6,774 nt of DNA from NCBI GenBank assembly GCA_003551985.1, contig PUOB01000150.1, positions 1-6,774 of the forward strand, given 5' to 3'. Below are positions 5,143 to 6,774 of the stretch, one piece after another; positions within the stretch are counted from its first letter, which is position 1, and every line of letters starts with the position of its first letter. The notes beneath the pieces are model-generated. The model saw nothing but the letters and a program-made list of their open reading frames with translations, did not search any database and had not been told where the DNA came from. This stretch comes from Desulfobacteraceae bacterium. GTDB lineage: Bacteria; Desulfobacterota; Desulfobacteria; Desulfobacterales; Desulfosalsimonadaceae. The position numbers and the translations under genes were made by a program.

Positions 5143-6258
5143 TTATTGGATACTGAACTGAACGCGGCGGTTTTCGGCATAAACCCCTCCGGAGACTTCA
5201 CCGACAACGTCAAGCGCTATTCGGCCGGATGAAATGCCGGCGCCTTCAAGATAAGTCTTGACGCTCCGGCCGCGCTGCTCGGCAAGCCATTTGTTGTAGA
5301 CCGCAGGGCCCATCTCGTCGGTCATGGCCTCGAGAGTTACGGAAACATCCGGATTAGCCTTCATCCATTCCACTTTTTCATCAAGCTTCCGTTTTGCATT
5401 ATCCGAAAGGTCTGAGCTGTCGAATCCGAAATAGATGGCCTCGTCCACAAACTCGGCCTCAGAGATCGTATCAACGTCGACATCCGCTTCTTCCGCTTCC
5501 CTGGCGGCCAACCGTCTGGCTTCTTCCTCGGCCTTTTTCTCAGCCAACCGGGCTTCTTCCTCGGCCTTTTCTGCAGCCAGACGTGCTTCTTCCTCGGCTT
5601 CCTTTTCAGCTTCGGCTGCGGCCAGGAGCCTTTCCTCCTCCGCCCGGATGTCGGCCATGGCAACGCGAATATCGCCTTGCATGATAGCGGCTTTCAAATC
5701 TTCATCAGCCGGGGAGTCTTCATTGAGCCAAATCCCGAAAAAGGCCTGCTTGAAATCCAGCCCGGAAACCGTGCCCTTGTTGTCGCCATCCCTGTAGATC
5801 TGCATGCCGTCATCAGGAATATATCTGAATTCTATAATGGATCCATCCGCAAAGTCGCCGGGAAGCATTTCGGTAAAGCCTTCGTATCGCGCTTCCACAT
5901 CACCCCACTCGACATCGCCCAGCGTATCCGTTGCCGAACGCATTCCGTTTCTAAGCGCCCGCAGCATCATGCGCCGGCCCGTATCCCGCGTAAGCTCCAG
6001 CCTGATCGCCATGAAATCATCGCCGAGCATTACGGCTGACGGATCCGTTTCAGCGTCTCGCAGGTATAATCCGGCGACATAGGGCTGCATGAACATTACC
6101 TTCCTTACACCCACACCGTTCAATGCAACGGTCCTGTCCTCTATTTGCAGCGTCTCAGGCATATGCACGCCTTCAAACTCCCGGGTCGAATCCCGCGCAT
6201 GAACGAGGGGAACCGATATCAACAGAATAATTAAGGCCAAAAGCGCTCTTTTAAACAT
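5143..6258 (-). CDS. Secreted CHI-like domain, coiled-coil and OmpA fusion protein (371 aa)
   Basis: Predicted periplasmic protein anchored to peptidoglycan. A signal peptide (1-21, ending VHA) has no lipobox. A chalcone-isomerase-like domain of the bacterial Chalcone_3 type spans about 35-195. Its marks are LNGVGVRKVMFMQPYVAGLYL (split 46-55 and 56-66), a DFMAIRLELTRD strand, FRYIPDDGMQIYRDG, and GLDFKQAFFGIWL before DEDLKAAI. Residues 205-257 form a charged coiled coil with three 11-residue repeats. The C-terminal OmpA domain (about 274-371) has YFGFDSSDLS, TDEMG with Asp314, and LAEQRGRSVK with Arg329. Their spacing of 15 equals the diaminopimelate-binding Asp/Arg pair of Acinetobacter OmpA. 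The usual GHTD is AMTD here. The ATG has AGGAG at 6265-6269, 6 nt upstream. CHI-like bacterial domains are thought to bind fatty acids or other small ligands rather than act as chalcone isomerases. The ligand here is unknown. Confidence 0.9.
   Translation of the reverse strand: MFKRALLALIILLISVPLVHARDSTREFEGVHMPETLQIEDRTVALNGVGVRKVMFMQPYVAGLYLRDAETDPSAVMLGDDFMAIRLELTRDTGRRMMLRALRNGMRSATDTLGDVEWGDVEARYEGFTEMLPGDFADGSIIEFRYIPDDGMQIYRDGDNKGTVSGLDFKQAFFGIWLNEDSPADEDLKAAIMQGDIRVAMADIRAEEERLLAAAEAEKEAEEEARLAAEKAEEEARLAEKKAEEEARRLAAREAEEADVDVDTISEAEFVDEAIYFGFDSSDLSDNAKRKLDEKVEWMKANPDVSVTLEAMTDEMGPAVYNKWLAEQRGRSVKTYLEGAGISSGRIALDVVGEVSGGVYAENRRVQFSIQ
5500..5598 (-). repeat. Three 33-bp repeats encoding 11-residue coiled-coil units
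   Basis: Residues 221-231, 232-242 and 243-253 of the CHI-OmpA protein are AEEEARLAAEK, AEEEARLAEKK and AEEEARRLAAR. The underlying DNA is also repetitive (cttcttcctcggc recurs on the plus strand). Eleven-residue periodicity suits an extended, weakly coiled helix acting as a spacer between the two globular domains. Confidence 0.85.
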
Positions 6259-6374
6259 GGCACACTCCTTTTTTTGAAATTTTTAGTTAATTCCCGCAAA
6301 CACTGTTTTTTCTTTATTTACGGATATCATAGGCTTACGATGGTACAGAATTTCCCGATTATTAGCGCGGGTCG

Positions 6375-6408
6375 GGCGTTGTGCCGGTTTAGGCGTTGTG
6401 CCGGTTTA
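6375..6408. repeat. Perfect 17-bp tandem duplication
   Basis: ggcgttgtgccggttta occurs at 6375-6391 and again at 6392-6408 with no mismatch and no spacer. It is GC-richer than the surrounding intergenic DNA. It lies about 115-150 bp upstream of the CHI-OmpA start. Confidence 0.95.
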
Positions 6409-6416
6409 CTGGAAAT

Positions 6417-6460
6417 GTTCGTATACAATGTCCATATATGACGTCCGTATATGATGTTCG
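6417..6460. repeat. 13-bp tandem repeat, 3.4 copies
   Basis: Units are gttcgtatacaat (6417-6429), gtccatatatgac (6430-6442), gtccgtatatgat (6443-6455) and a partial gttcg (6456-6460). Units 2 and 3 differ at 2 of 13 positions, units 1 and 3 at 3 of 13. Each centre is close to palindromic (gtatac, catatatg, gtatat), so protein binding is possible. Confidence 0.85.
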
Positions 6461-6477
6461 GGGCGGCACAGAGAAAC

Positions 6478-6489
6478 TAGAATAGTGAT
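6478..6489 (+). repeat. 12-bp dispersed repeat, copy 1
   Basis: tagaatagtgat occurs here and, identically, at 6642-6653. This copy has no suitable -35 upstream, unlike the second copy, which contains the -10 of a candidate promoter. Confidence 0.8.
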
Positions 6490-6617
6490 TTGCTTTTTTT
6501 GATTGATAAATGTATAGCAAGATCCAAAGCATATGTCAATTTGTATTTGTCGTGGACTTCGCATCCCTTGTTCATATCACGCCCTGACGTGTTTCATTGC
6601 TGTCACACGAAAAAGCA

Positions 6618-6647
6618 TTGGCATAAAATGTCCGCCGGTATTAGAAT
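6618..6647 (+). promoter_or_regulatory. Candidate sigma70 promoter for the gene at 6687
   Basis: TTGGCA (6618-6623) and TAGAAT (6642-6647) each match 5 of 6 consensus bases, with an 18-bp spacer. Transcription would begin around 6654, leaving a leader of about 33 nt before the ATG at 6687. Confidence 0.5.
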
Positions 6648-6653
6648 AGTGAT
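6642..6653 (+). repeat. 12-bp dispersed repeat, copy 2 (overlaps a -10 box)
   Basis: tagaatagtgat is identical to 6478-6489. The first six bases form the -10 element of the candidate promoter at 6618-6647, and the rest covers the probable transcription start. Confidence 0.8.
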
Positions 6654-6686
6654 GGAAAAACCACACCCAATATAGAAAGGCAGCAC

Positions 6687-6774
6687 ATGACACAAATCCA
6701 AAACATCGACAATAAGGTGCTCAAGCTATCCAGGGAGCACCAGCTTATAGCCGACTACGTGGTCCGGTTTTTCA
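6687..6774 (+). CDS. 5' end of an unrecognised gene, truncated by the window edge
   Basis: The frame opens with ATG at 6687 and stays open for all 29 visible codons. It begins MTQIQNIDNK and continues VLKLSREHQLIADYVVRFF. An AAAGG ribosome binding site (6676-6680) sits 6 nt before the ATG, and a good sigma70-like promoter lies upstream. No signal peptide or membrane segment is present in the visible part, so the product is probably cytoplasmic. Too little is present to assign a family. It is divergent from the CHI-OmpA gene and shares its 428-bp intergenic region. Confidence 0.65.
   Translation, partial: MTQIQNIDNKVLKLSREHQLIADYVVRFF

Larger units (their letters stand above)
6259..6686. other. 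Divergent intergenic region (428 bp)
   Basis: No convincing gene is present. The region separates the minus-strand CHI-OmpA gene from the plus-strand gene starting at 6687. It contains a perfect 17-bp tandem repeat, a 13-bp tandem repeat, a dispersed 12-bp repeat and a sigma70-like promoter for the rightward gene. For the leftward gene only a possible -10 (TATGAT on the minus strand, 6331-6326) can be seen, without a matching -35. Confidence 0.6.

Noticed and set aside
5435..5797. Ser/Ala-rich plus-strand frame opposite the coiled coil
   Set aside because: Its low-complexity composition is the direct mirror of the Glu/Ala/Arg repeats on the coding strand.
6490..6675. 61-codon plus-strand frame in the divergent intergenic region
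   Set aside because: It starts with TTG without a ribosome binding site, overlaps the candidate promoter of the gene at 6687, and has no recognisable features.

Overview
The window looks like chromosomal DNA of a Gram-negative bacterium: it has a lipobox lipoprotein, an OmpA-type peptidoglycan-binding domain, and moderate GC with AT-rich intergenic regions. The long imperfect palindrome at the left edge, and hexameric simple repeats ending in T-runs, resemble intergenic repeats I associate with sulfate-reducing Desulfobacterota (Desulfosarcina/Desulfococcus-like). That assignment is inference from memory, not a search result. No rRNA, tRNA, CRISPR, transposase or phage gene is visible.

Layout. 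Positions 1-323 hold a ~124-bp imperfect palindrome and then a leader with a sigma70-like promoter. A probable two-gene plus-strand operon follows. It encodes a lipoprotein of the amidase-signature family (324-1943) and, 21 bp later, an unusually long GH13 subfamily 18 (sucrose-phosphorylase-like) sugar phosphorylase (1965-4481). The phosphorylase keeps all catalytic residues but carries two insertions in the barrel region. Beyond it a small putative membrane protein lies on the minus strand (4560-4862). It is bracketed by inverted copies of a 17-bp motif attached to hexameric repeats. Between 4863 and 5142 are overlapping divergent promoter candidates and a strong hairpin-plus-T terminator on the plus strand that has no obvious gene, so a small RNA is possible.

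On the minus strand, 5143-6258 encodes a secreted protein joining a chalcone-isomerase-like domain, an alanine/glutamate/arginine-rich coiled coil with 11-residue repeats, and a C-terminal OmpA domain. A 428-bp divergent intergenic region follows, with three separate direct-repeat systems and a good sigma70-like promoter. The 5' end of an unrecognised plus-strand gene begins at 6687 and runs off the window.

How the genes fit together. The amidase (envelope) and phosphorylase (cytoplasm) are probably co-transcribed, but the sequence gives no obvious shared substrate. The CHI-like/OmpA protein is probably periplasmic and non-covalently held to peptidoglycan. The most unusual items are that domain fusion, the insertion-bearing phosphorylase, and the repeat-bracketed small ORF next to an orphan terminator.
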